Source: CAYLJO01 sp964383905
GTDB taxonomy: Bacteria > Acidobacteriota > Blastocatellia > Pyrinomonadales > Pyrinomonadaceae
Reading direction: 5' to 3'
NCBI GenBank assembly: GCA_964383905.1
Contig: CAYLJO010000150.1
Coordinates: forward strand, 1-15,740
Length of the DNA stretch: 15,740 nt
Part shown: positions 7,813 through 15,614 of the stretch, piece by piece
How positions within the stretch are numbered: the first letter of the stretch is position 1
Layout: the number at the start of each line of letters is the position of its first letter
The notes under the pieces: generated by a model
Told to the model about the DNA's origin: nothing
Database searches by the model: none
The model's input: the letters and a program-made list of their open reading frames with translations, nothing else
Translations under genes and position numbers: made by a program

Positions 7813-7841
7813 TTGACGCACCCGCCCTCTTGACATAATAT
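7813..7841 (+). promoter_or_regulatory. sigma70-type promoter for the ATP-grasp-like gene
   Basis: TTGACG (7813-7818) and TAATAT (7836-7841) are separated by exactly 17 bp and point toward 7958. Transcription would begin near 7848, giving a leader of ~110 bases. The leader is C-rich and carries GC-rich runs but no recognisable riboswitch. A second TTGACA at 7830-7835 lies inside the spacer and has no -10 partner. Confidence 0.55.
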
Positions 7842-7957
7842 CTGCGCCCTGACCACTCATCCACAGGCTACGCTTAACCGTCGGCGTGCCCCGCCGCCTC
7901 GCTACAGTAGTCTTCTCGGCTCCGCCGCGCCGGGCCCCCTTTCGACCCGAGTAAGAG

Positions 7958-8854
7958 GTGAGTGATGAAAAGCCGATACTAGAAACATTCTTGAGAAAGA
8001 GAATCGCGATACTATTTCATGAGCATGACAGAGGGCGTGACCTGACCTGTTATGCTATCACCTTTCTAGCCGAGTATTGGCGAGCCGATGGCCACGACGT
8101 CCGTCTCGTCTTCGGCACCAAGAAGTTTATCCCCGCCGACCTCGCCATCTTGCACGTGGACCTCTCGGTCATCCCCGACGAGTACCTCGCCTTCGCACAA
8201 CGCTACCCGCTCACCCTCAACGGCGCAGTCAAGGACATCCGCAAGTCAACCTTCAGCCGGAATCTCGTCACACCAGATGACCCTTACGGGGGGCGAGTCA
8301 TCGTCAAATCGGATTTGAATTACGCCGGTCTGCCCGAGCGGGTGCTGCACCGCTCGGGGTTCTCGACCTTCTCCGGGCGGGTGCAGAGGCTCTGGTCCAG
8401 GTATCACTTAGCGGCCCCTGATCGCTCACTGCAGTTCAACACACCCACGGACTACCGGATTTATGAGAGCCGGCGTGAGGTCCCGCGGGCCTATTTTAAG
8501 CGCTCGGACCTGGTCATAGAGAAGTTCCTCCCGGAAGTAGAAAATGGTTTTTATCATGTGCGGATCTACCAGTTCCTCGGTGATCGGGAGACGTGGACGC
8601 GTCTAGCAGCACGGCACCCGATTGTCAATGACAGGAGTCGGATCGGCAGCGAAACTGTCGAGCCACATCCAGAGATCATCGAGTTACGAAAGGGGATGAA
8701 GTTCGACTACGGCAAGTTCGATTATGTCGTCCACGGTGGGAAGACCGTCCTCTTGGACACGAACAAGACGACCGGTGCCGATGCGGTTCGCACCCCGGAG
8801 TTAGAAGCGATGCGCCGTCACAGGGCCGACGGGATTTACTCGTACTTTTCTTAA
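7958..8854 (+). CDS. ATP-grasp-like protein of unknown substrate
   Basis: Up to 298 residues from GTG at 7958; the AAGAG just before the GTG is too close for a good ribosome binding site, and a TTG at 7991 (LRKRIAILFHEHDRGRD) is an alternative start. Residues ~15-70 form a pre-ATP-grasp-type alpha/beta region (RIAILFHEHD, DLAILHVDLSVIP). VIVKSDLNYAG (114-124) fits the lysine-bearing ATP-binding strand. LVIEKFLPEVENGFYHVRIY (185-204) and the terminal KFDYVVHGGKTVLLDTNKTT (253-272) fit ATP-grasp strands, with D267 and N269 as likely metal ligands (D-x-N in place of E-x-N). Such enzymes join a carboxylate to an amine or thiol using ATP. No peptide precursor or other biosynthetic gene adjoins it, so the substrate is open. 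It resembles conserved hypothetical proteins I recall from several phyla. Confidence 0.7.
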   Translation: MSDEKPILETFLRKRIAILFHEHDRGRDLTCYAITFLAEYWRADGHDVRLVFGTKKFIPADLAILHVDLSVIPDEYLAFAQRYPLTLNGAVKDIRKSTFSRNLVTPDDPYGGRVIVKSDLNYAGLPERVLHRSGFSTFSGRVQRLWSRYHLAAPDRSLQFNTPTDYRIYESRREVPRAYFKRSDLVIEKFLPEVENGFYHVRIYQFLGDRETWTRLAARHPIVNDRSRIGSETVEPHPEIIELRKGMKFDYGKFDYVVHGGKTVLLDTNKTTGADAVRTPELEAMRRHRADGIYSYFS

Positions 8855-9022
8855 TGGCCTTTTATTTCCTGAAAGCGCCCTCGCCTTTTGCAGCGTGGCG
8901 ATAGCTTCTTGATACAGCACCGCTAGATTTATGAAAACGAAATGACAACAAAGACTTACCCATGTCCGGGTTGTGTTGCATCTATGAAGCAGGCATGGTT
9001 GTCAAGAGAAAAAGAGAACACC
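8855..9022. other. intergenic, nothing recognised
   Basis: No gene, clear terminator or promoter is seen after the ATP-grasp stop. A plus-strand frame from 8942 crosses this stretch, but it has poor third-position bias and is better explained as the shadow of the minus-strand remnant at 9023-9178. Confidence 0.4.
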
Positions 9023-9178
9023 TCACCTCAAGCGGTAGCAGCCGCCTTTCTCCATGGCTTTTTCCTTGTCTCTTCGATATCTTTCGGCGCCCGTTGCAGA
9101 ACGAAGGCGTTCCTCCATGAAATAAGGTTCTGTACTATCGCCGTTATCGTCAATAATTCTTACATAGACAGTAGTGCT
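9023..9178 (-). pseudogene. C-terminal fragment of an unknown gene, cut by the intron scar
   Basis: The frame closing at TGA (9025-9023) reads STTVYVRIIDDNGDSTEPYF, MEERLRSATGAERYRRDKEK and AMEKGGCYRLR. It is strongly protein-like, with a beta-strand start followed by a charged helix. Protein-like sequence ends at about 9178, where the reverse-transcriptase fragment begins on the other strand, so the gene appears truncated at that junction. A start at the internal ATG (9120) lacks a ribosome binding site. The family is not recognised. Confidence 0.4.
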
Positions 9179-9419
9179 GGCAGTCGAAGTCTACCTGGAG
9201 GCATACTACGAGCCGCAGTTCAGCGCCCGCTCGCATGGGTTCCGTCCCGGCCGGGGTTGTCACACCGCCCTCGGTGACATCACCCAAAAGTGGCGAGGAG
9301 TGAAGTGGTATGTCGAGGGCGATATCTCCCGGTGCTTCGACAGCTTCGAGCACTCGGTCTTGCTGTCTATCCTGGGAGAAAAACTCAAAGACAACCGCTT
9401 CCTGATGCGCCTGATATAG
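9174..9419 (+). pseudogene. group II intron reverse transcriptase/maturase, internal fragment
   Basis: About 80 codons match the conserved core of group II intron-encoded reverse transcriptases: LEAYYEPQFSARSHGFRPGR, then GCHTALGDI, then KWYVEGDISRCFDSFEH and LLSILGEKLKDNRFLMRLI. The GDI..CFD segment is the first catalytic-aspartate motif. The YADD motif, thumb, maturase and endonuclease parts are missing, as is the N-terminal RT0/RT1 region, against ~400-600 residues in an intact protein. The frame ends in TAG right after LMRLI and no downstream frame resumes the match. I find no intron domain V hairpin nearby. It is a dead scrap and can catalyse nothing alone. Confidence 0.85.
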
Positions 9420-9434
9420 AGGTGCAAGGTGTGC

Positions 9435-9671
9435 TTATTGATTAGGCAGTGCCCGCGTCCGATAAGGAGCGTATCGCTGGCCTTGCTCCGGCAACAGTTG
9501 TAGGTTAAATGATAATAACTTGCTCCACCAAAATCTCGGGAGAGCCAAATTAACATTTAACCTAGAAACTTTGATGTCCGTTACCATCGCCCTCAACGGT
9601 TTACCTTGAGCGGCGAGGAGGCGACATATCTTACCGCCGAGAAGACCGGTTGCTCCGACCACCAAATTCAT
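9435..9671 (-). pseudogene. NmrA/SDR-family NAD(P)-binding protein, 5' remnant
   Basis: Starts MNLVVGATGLLGGKICRLLA and continues AQGKPLRAMV. The GATGLLGG loop is the dinucleotide-binding motif of atypical short-chain dehydrogenases (NmrA-like), which are normally ~280-300 residues. Family resemblance ends after about 32 residues, near 9570, and the remaining ~43 codons to the stop at 9435 are not family-like. The start has a strong AAGGAGAAGAAGG ribosome binding site and lies 20 bp after the kinase stop, so the gene was probably the second gene of that operon before truncation. The Rossmann fold cannot form from this piece. Confidence 0.75.
9501..9564. repeat. 64-bp element with perfect 11-bp terminal inverted repeats
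   Basis: TAGGTTAAATG at 9501-9511 is the exact reverse complement of CATTTAACCTA at 9554-9564, enclosing 42 bases. It sits where the NmrA-like reading (minus strand) stops resembling its family. It could fold into a hairpin or be the remains of a miniature transposable element. No target-site duplication is visible at its edges (AGTTG on the left, GAAAC on the right). Confidence 0.6.
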
Positions 9672-9691
9672 TTCCTTCTTCTCCTTCGCCG

Positions 9692-12600
9692 TTAGAGATA
9701 ACCGATCTCCCCGGCCATTTGCGCCGCTCGATTAAGGCGAGCCTTTGCCTTCTCCCTCTGCCCCTGATCCGATGCCCCTATTGCTTCTTCGATGATTGCC
9801 TTCAGTGCATCAGGTTGAGGTTGTTCTTTGGGGTCAAGCAGGCCGCGCGCATATTCAACCGCTTCAGAGATCTGATCCTGCGCGAGCGCCACGCCGATCA
9901 ACGGCCAGAGAGCCGTCCAATAAAAAGCCAGGCTGCCGGAGGTCTTCGGCAACTGCTCCCACATCTCCAGGGCGGCGCGCCCATTCTGCTGCGCCTCTGT
10001 GAAGTTCCCCTCGCGCCGTGCCACCCATGCCAGGTTGGCCTTGGCCGTCGCGACGTATTCCATCATCTGCCCTTCGGTCGCCACCGCCAGTGCCCGCCGG
10101 GCGCATTGCCGTACTTCTTCCACCCGCCCCTGTCTTCTGTAAGTTATGGTCAGATAAGTCAGGCAGCGTGATTGAAGCACAACGTGGCCGATCTTTTCGG
10201 CCAGGGTCAAGGTGGTTTGCAGATGGTGCTCGGCATCACTGAGGTTTCCGTTCCAGAGGTGAGAAAAGCCGAGCATGAATCTGATAGGCACCACCTCGTC
10301 CATATCGTCCGAATTCTCAACCGCCTCCGCTGCCAACCGGGAATATTCCAACGCTTCTGCGGAAGCAACATAGCGGTTGCTCCGCAGGTGGTAGAGGGTG
10401 AGCGCCTGGAAGAACTTCCCGCGTTGAATCTCGGCCCCGTATTGCTCCACCGCCGGGCGAGCCTTCTCAGCCGTCTCAAGCATCTCCTGCGTTTTAGCCA
10501 TCCAATAGTAGAGGTATATCCGGTCAAGCTGGATCTGCACCCACTCCTGCCACCACTCTGAGGCCGCCTCGGCGGGCACGTGGCCCAGGCCAGTTTCAGC
10601 CGCGTCATACGCCCTTAGCGCTTCATCGTAGCGGCGTTGGATCTGCCAGGTGTTACCGATTTTACGGTAAAGTCGAGATTGCCAAATTCGGTTATGTCCC
10701 GGCGCATGGGCAAGGGCCTTTTCGTAAGTGTCCCTCGCATCGTCATGCTGCCCGGTCACCTCTAGAGCGTCCCCCCAATCCTCATAGAGTTGGGCCGCCA
10801 GATTAGACCAGTTTTCAGACGGCTTGGCTTCTCCACGCAGGAGCTGGCTCACCATCTCAATCGCCCCCCGGTAAAATACTATCGCTTCCTGATTAGCAAA
10901 GACCCGCCTGGCACTGCGCGCCGCAACCAGGAAATACTCTGCGGCGTGCGCAAAATCTCGCGCCGCCTTAAAAAGAAAGGCGAGTTGAGGGGCGACCTCC
11001 GAGCTTCGCTCTCCGTAGTACCCTTGAAGGGCGTGCGCTACCGCCGTACTGAGCGCTGCCTTGCGCGTCGGCCTGAGCGACGCATACAGGGCATTCTGGT
11101 AGAGTACGTGGACGAACCGGTAACGGAGTGTGAGAGTCCGCTCAGGAAACTCCTCTTCGTCAACAAACCGCACGAAGGCGTTGACGCGGTCAAGAACTTC
11201 CAGCCGCTCCTCGACCTCCGCAACATCCATCGCCAGTGCCCTTGCTACTACGGCCGAATCAAACTCGTACCCTTGGACGCTGGCCCCGACCAGCAAGCGA
11301 CGATCGGCCTCGCTCAACTGTTCGATCTTTCTTTGGATCATGCTGCGCACCGACTCCGGCAGCTCATGCTCGATGTTCGGGACCGATTTCGCCAGTGCCC
11401 AGCGCCCCTGCTCTTCGGCAATCACCTTCCTGCAACGCAGGTAACGCACAAGGTCCACCATGAAGAGCGGACTGCCTTCGGTCTTTGTGTGGATGAGCGC
11501 GATAAATTCAGCCGGGAAACGATTCTCGGGGAATTCAAGAGCCAGATAGCGTTCGGTATCTTCCAGACTCAAGAACTCCAGGGGGACCTCGCGACAGACG
11601 CCGCGCGCTTGCAGGTCCAGCTTAACTTGCAGAAACGGATGTTTGCTGAGCAGCAGTTCTGACGAGCGGTAGGCGGCTACGATTAAGATCCGCATCGTCT
11701 CTAACCTGCCGGCCAGGTATGCCAGCAGATCAACGGTCGAAACGTCTGCCCAGTGCAGATCGTCGAAGAAAAGAATCAGTGTCCGAAGGCGAGATAGCTC
11801 CAGCAGCAAAGCGCCGAGCTCCCATTTCATCCGCTCCTGCGAGGCGGCCCGTACATCGGTTATCAGGCGGGCGGCTGAAGAATCATCCGCCGAGACAGGC
11901 GCGAGTTGCACGTACCAGGTCGGCGCGATCAGTTTCATCACGCGGGCCGATGCCGCGCCTGTTTCCCCGTGGAGCAGACTTTCGAGGGCTTCGAGGATTG
12001 GCAGGTAGGCTTCCGCTCCCGCCAGGCGCTCTGAACAACGCCCGCGAGCGATGCTGCAGGGCTGATCGCCGGCCCCCGCCTCGGCCAGGAAGTCTTCGAT
12101 GAGGGTGGTCTTGCCGATGCCCGGCTCGCCCGCGACGCACAGCAGCAGCCCGTGGCCGGCGGCCGCAGACCTGAAGCCTGTGCGGAGCTCTGCACGCTCT
12201 TTCTCACGACCGACCGTGTGGCGCTTGACGGGGAGGATCGACGCACGAGTCCCCGTGTCGGTGCTTTTCCCACCCAGTCCTGCCAGCACTGCCGCCACCT
12301 CGGCGGCACTGGGGCGGAGCCGGGCATCTCTCTCCAGCATCTGGAGGATCAAGGCTTCGAGCGACGGTGAGACCTCCAGGTTGAGACGCGAAGGGGGAAT
12401 CAAGGGTTGCGAGACAATGGCATGTACGACCCCGAGCTGCGAGTTGGCCGCAAAGGGATGCTGCCGTGTTGCCAGTTCGTACAGGACGATGCCCAGAGAA
12501 AAGATGTCCGTCGCGCTGCCGAACTGCTCCCCGCGTACCTGTTCCGGCGACATGTAACGCAGTGTGCCGAGGATGGTTCCCGGCTCAGTGTTGGCCCAGT

Positions 12601-13150
12601 CTTGACTCTGTGGCGATGCCAGCCCGTCGTCCACAATGATGGTTTCCGCCTCGGGTTGTGAGACGGCTGTGGGGATCAGCCGGGCCAGGCCGAAATCGAG
12701 GACCTTGACGTAACCATCCTCTCGAACCATGACGTTGTCTGGCTTGATATCGCGGTGGACGATCCCCGTCGTGTGCGCCACGCGGAGAGCCTCGGCTATC
12801 TGCTTGCCCAACTGGGCAACCGATTCGAGGGGTAGCGGCTGGTCGGCTATCTCCCGCAATGTACGCCCCTCAATAAACTCCATGACGACGAAGCGGCACG
12901 CCTCTGCTTCGCCGATCTCATGGATGGTGACGATGTTGGGATGGTTGAGCGCGGACACCGCGTAAGCCTCCTGCTCGAAGCGGCGCAAGCGGCTTTCGTC
13001 TGCGGTTGCGCTGTCGGGTAATAGCTTGAGCGCGACGGGGCGTCTCAGTTGGGTATCCTGGGCGAGATAAACTTCACCCATCCCGCCGGCGCCTATCTTT
13101 GAGCGGACTTCATAGCGGCCAAGGAGTGTGCCAGCAGCGAGGCCCATCAT
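9692..13150 (-). CDS. Ser/Thr protein kinase fused to AAA ATPase and TPR domains
   Basis: I start at tandem ATGs (13150/13147; 1152 aa) because the kinase begins directly after them (LLGRYEVRSKIGAGGMGEVY); the frame is open to 13291 but the extra 47 residues are cysteine-rich and unlike the family. Kinase domain ~13-290: GAGGMG loop (20-25), VALK lysine 42, HRDIKPDN (132-139), DFG (152-154), GTLRYMSPEQ (195-204), with ~40 residues between DFG and GT. A signalling ATPase follows: GREKERAEL (314-322), Walker A GEPGIGKTT (341-349), Walker B LILFFDDLHWAD (458-469). RYRFVHVLYQNALYASLRPT then leads into helical TPR repeats, ~700 to the end. No membrane segment, so it is cytoplasmic and probably integrates a ligand or partner signal through the TPRs. 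All key kinase and P-loop residues are present. Input and targets are unknown. Confidence 0.95.
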   Translation of the reverse strand: MMGLAAGTLLGRYEVRSKIGAGGMGEVYLAQDTQLRRPVALKLLPDSATADESRLRRFEQEAYAVSALNHPNIVTIHEIGEAEACRFVVMEFIEGRTLREIADQPLPLESVAQLGKQIAEALRVAHTTGIVHRDIKPDNVMVREDGYVKVLDFGLARLIPTAVSQPEAETIIVDDGLASPQSQDWANTEPGTILGTLRYMSPEQVRGEQFGSATDIFSLGIVLYELATRQHPFAANSQLGVVHAIVSQPLIPPSRLNLEVSPSLEALILQMLERDARLRPSAAEVAAVLAGLGGKSTDTGTRASILPVKRHTVGREKERAELRTGFRSAAAGHGLLLCVAGEPGIGKTTLIEDFLAEAGAGDQPCSIARGRCSERLAGAEAYLPILEALESLLHGETGAASARVMKLIAPTWYVQLAPVSADDSSAARLITDVRAASQERMKWELGALLLELSRLRTLILFFDDLHWADVSTVDLLAYLAGRLETMRILIVAAYRSSELLLSKHPFLQVKLDLQARGVCREVPLEFLSLEDTERYLALEFPENRFPAEFIALIHTKTEGSPLFMVDLVRYLRCRKVIAEEQGRWALAKSVPNIEHELPESVRSMIQRKIEQLSEADRRLLVGASVQGYEFDSAVVARALAMDVAEVEERLEVLDRVNAFVRFVDEEEFPERTLTLRYRFVHVLYQNALYASLRPTRKAALSTAVAHALQGYYGERSSEVAPQLAFLFKAARDFAHAAEYFLVAARSARRVFANQEAIVFYRGAIEMVSQLLRGEAKPSENWSNLAAQLYEDWGDALEVTGQHDDARDTYEKALAHAPGHNRIWQSRLYRKIGNTWQIQRRYDEALRAYDAAETGLGHVPAEAASEWWQEWVQIQLDRIYLYYWMAKTQEMLETAEKARPAVEQYGAEIQRGKFFQALTLYHLRSNRYVASAEALEYSRLAAEAVENSDDMDEVVPIRFMLGFSHLWNGNLSDAEHHLQTTLTLAEKIGHVVLQSRCLTYLTITYRRQGRVEEVRQCARRALAVATEGQMMEYVATAKANLAWVARREGNFTEAQQNGRAALEMWEQLPKTSGSLAFYWTALWPLIGVALAQDQISEAVEYARGLLDPKEQPQPDALKAIIEEAIGASDQGQREKAKARLNRAAQMAGEIGYL

Positions 13151-13300
13151 GCCCTGAACAGTGTAAGCCTTCTGATGAGTAACATCAAAGATGAGGGCAG
13201 CACGTAGACACCCGTCACATTCAGAGCTATGCTCTCTGTCCCATGCAGCGCGACAGCAGCATCTCTCCTCAGGATTGGGAGCGCACGCCACCGGCTCTTA

Positions 13301-13337
13301 CACAAAATCTTTTGTGCACGGGCACTAGCTGTATAAT
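13301..13337 (+). promoter_or_regulatory. promoter with operator-like palindrome upstream of the oligopeptidase
   Basis: TATAAT (13332-13337) is a consensus -10 box. CACAAAATCTTTTGTG (13301-13316) is a 16-bp palindrome apart from its two central bases, and it covers the place where a -35 box would sit (no good TTGACA is present). The arrangement suggests a promoter controlled by a dimeric regulator. It lies in the 266-bp gap shared with the divergent kinase gene, ~80 bp before the ATG at 13417. Confidence 0.55.
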
Positions 13338-13416
13338 CAAAAGCTCATTCAGTTATCATATCCCAGCGCAGTGGAGCTATACTACCGGAGCATCTCAGCT
13401 TCACTGGAGATTAAAG

Positions 13417-15516
13417 ATGAGAACCGCTCTTCCGGCCATCCCTCTGCTCGTAGCGCTTGTGACCTCGGCCCAGACGAGTCCGGTCAAGGTGCCACCGCCA
13501 CGAACGCGCGTCGAGGCGGTCGCAGAGAATTTCGGCGGCGTGGCGGTTGAAGACCCCTACCGATGGCTCGAAGATCAGAAGAGCCCGGAGACGCGCGCCT
13601 GGATCAACGAGCAGAACCGCTATACCCAATCAATCCTCGGCTCTCTTCCGGGGCGCGAGACGGTCCGCCGCCGGATCGAGCAGCTCTTGAAGATTGACAC
13701 CATCAACACACCCATCGCGCGCGGGGACCGCTACTTCTTCAGCAAGCGTCTCGCCGATCAGAGCCAGCCTGTCATCTACCTGCGACAGGGTTTAAGGGGC
13801 CCGGACCAAGTGCTCGTTGATCCCAACAAGCTGAGCGCAGATCGGAGCAGTTCCGTCTTCATCTCCGACGTCTCGGAAGACGGCAAGCTCCTGGCTTACG
13901 CGACGCGCCAGGGCGGAGCCGATGAGGTCTCGATCACGCTCCTTGACGTCGACGCGCGCCGGGAGATGCCGGATCGTCTTCCTTCCGCACGCTACTCGGG
14001 TTTCTCCATCAAGCCTGACCGCGGCGGCTTCTACTATGCGCGCTCGATCACGGACGGGGCCGGCAACTACACTGGGTCGCGCGTCTATTACCATCGGATG
14101 GGAACCGCGATCAGCCGGGACGAGGAGATGTTCGGCAAAGGCTACGGCCCGACGGAGATCGTCATCCCGCGCCTCTCCGACGATGGACGTTATCTCGCCA
14201 TCTACGTCCTTCACGGCTCATCCAAGACGGACGTCTTCATCAAGAACCTGGAGACGGACGGGCCCATCCGTCCGCTGGCTAAAGACATTGACGCCAGCTT
14301 CGACGGAGAGATCGCTCATGACCGGATGTACCTGCTGACCAACTTGCAGACCCCTCACAGGCGCATCCTGGAGGTTGATCTCAAGCGTCCTGAGCGCGAG
14401 CATTGGCGCGAGATCATCCCCGAAACCGATTCCGTCATCAGTACGTTCTCGCTCGCCGGAGGCCACCTCTTCGTCAACTATCTGGAGCGGGTCAGCTCAC
14501 GCATCAAGGTCTTCGACGCGGAAGGCAAACACGTCCGCGACATCAACCTCCCCTCAATCGGCAGCGCGAGCGATGTCGCAGGACGCTGGGATCGGGATGA
14601 AGCCTTCTACAGCTTCAACTCGTTTGCGCAGCCTAACACCATCTATCGCTATCAGGTCAGTACGGGGCGCCAAGAAGTCTGGGCGCGCATCAAGGTGCCC
14701 GTCGAGGGCGAGCGGATTGAGATCAAGCAGGTCTGGTACGACTCGAAAGACGGGGTGAAGATTCCGATGTTCCTCGTCTCACGAAAAGGGATGAAGCAAG
14801 ACGGGATGAGGCCCACTTTGATGACCGGTTACGGCGGATTCAACGTAAGCCGAACGCCCGACTACTCCGCGCAAGCTGCTTTCTGGGTCGAGCAGGGGGG
14901 CCTCTTCGCGCTGCCAAACTTGAGGGGCGGCGGCGAATTTGGCGAGAAATGGCACAAAGCAGGGATGCTCGACCGTAAGCAGAAGGTCTTTGATGATTTC
15001 ATCGCGGCCGCCGAGTGGCTGATCAAGAATAGGTACACGAACCCTTCTAAGCTCGCCATCATGGGGCGCTCCAACGGCGGGCTCTTGGTCGGAGCCGCGC
15101 TCACCCAGCGTCCGGATCTTTTTCAGGCGGTCAGCTGCGGCTACCCGCTCCTTGACATGCTGCGCTACCACCGCTTTCTCGTCGCCAGGTTCTGGGTTCC
15201 GGAGTACGGCTCGGCCGAGAACCCGCAGCAGTTCGGGTACCTACGACGTTATTCACCTTATCACAACGTCAGAGATGGCGAGAGATACCCGGCCGTGCTC
15301 TTCACCACGGGTGATTCCGATACGCGAGTGGCGCCGCTTCACGCGCGCAAGATGACGGCGCGGCTCCAAGCTGCGACGCGTTCTGAGAGACCGATCCTCT
15401 TGCGCTACGACACCAAAGCGGGCCATTCCAGCGGGCAACCCGTCAGCAAACAGGTGGAGGATTTGACGGACGAGATGGTGTTCCTGCTCTGGCAACTCAG
15501 AGTGACGCCCAGGTAA
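13417..15516 (+). CDS. prolyl oligopeptidase family serine peptidase (S9A), exported
   Basis: Cuts short peptides, typically after proline, in the periplasm or outside the cell. I start at ATG 13417 (699 aa), since GGAG lies seven bases upstream and a signal peptide follows (MRTALPAIPLLVALVTSAQ). The frame is open back to 13243, but that part overlaps the promoter. DPYRWLEDQKSPETRAWINE near residue 46 is the classic N-terminal S9A motif. A seven-bladed propeller region (~75-405) follows, then the alpha/beta hydrolase. Catalytic triad: Ser552 in GRSNGG, Asp635 in GDSDTRV, His670 in KAGHSSG. GYGGFNVS and GGGEFGEKWHKAGM are also typical. Length matches the family (~700). It is transcribed divergently from the kinase; a functional link is possible but not shown. 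Confidence 0.95.
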   Translation: MRTALPAIPLLVALVTSAQTSPVKVPPPRTRVEAVAENFGGVAVEDPYRWLEDQKSPETRAWINEQNRYTQSILGSLPGRETVRRRIEQLLKIDTINTPIARGDRYFFSKRLADQSQPVIYLRQGLRGPDQVLVDPNKLSADRSSSVFISDVSEDGKLLAYATRQGGADEVSITLLDVDARREMPDRLPSARYSGFSIKPDRGGFYYARSITDGAGNYTGSRVYYHRMGTAISRDEEMFGKGYGPTEIVIPRLSDDGRYLAIYVLHGSSKTDVFIKNLETDGPIRPLAKDIDASFDGEIAHDRMYLLTNLQTPHRRILEVDLKRPEREHWREIIPETDSVISTFSLAGGHLFVNYLERVSSRIKVFDAEGKHVRDINLPSIGSASDVAGRWDRDEAFYSFNSFAQPNTIYRYQVSTGRQEVWARIKVPVEGERIEIKQVWYDSKDGVKIPMFLVSRKGMKQDGMRPTLMTGYGGFNVSRTPDYSAQAAFWVEQGGLFALPNLRGGGEFGEKWHKAGMLDRKQKVFDDFIAAAEWLIKNRYTNPSKLAIMGRSNGGLLVGAALTQRPDLFQAVSCGYPLLDMLRYHRFLVARFWVPEYGSAENPQQFGYLRRYSPYHNVRDGERYPAVLFTTGDSDTRVAPLHARKMTARLQAATRSERPILLRYDTKAGHSSGQPVSKQVEDLTDEMVFLLWQLRVTPR

Positions 15517-15614
15517 CTGCTGCATGGCCCAGTAGGCCCGCAAAAAAACCCGGTCGCGCGCAGCCCGGCGGGCGGGTGCGTTCGACGAAAGGTCTATTGG
15601 TGTGCACTGAGCCT

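Noticed and set aside
8942..9277. 111-codon plus-strand open frame.
   Set aside because: Poor third-position bias. It overlaps both the minus-strand remnant at 9023-9178 and the reverse-transcriptase frame, each of which is more convincing.
9501..9564. Possible integron attC site: the arms contain GTTAAAT (fits GTTRRRY) and ATTTAAC (fits RYYYAAC).
   Set aside because: The order is inside out: an attC site runs RYYYAAC ... GTTRRRY, while here GTTAAAT is on the left and ATTTAAC on the right on both strands. No integrase or cassette is nearby.
10790..11662. 290-codon plus-strand open frame inside the kinase gene.
   Set aside because: Antisense shadow of the GC-rich kinase-ATPase-TPR gene; its protein text has no recognisable motif.
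13160..13188. Candidate kinase promoter on the minus strand (TTGATG, 17 bp, TACACT).
   Set aside because: Only four of six bases match in each box, and the implied start would leave almost no leader before the ATG. Too weak to list.
13151..13291. 47-residue N-terminal extension of the kinase frame.
   Set aside because: Cysteine-rich and unlike kinase N-termini; the tandem ATGs at 13150/13147 start directly before the kinase domain.
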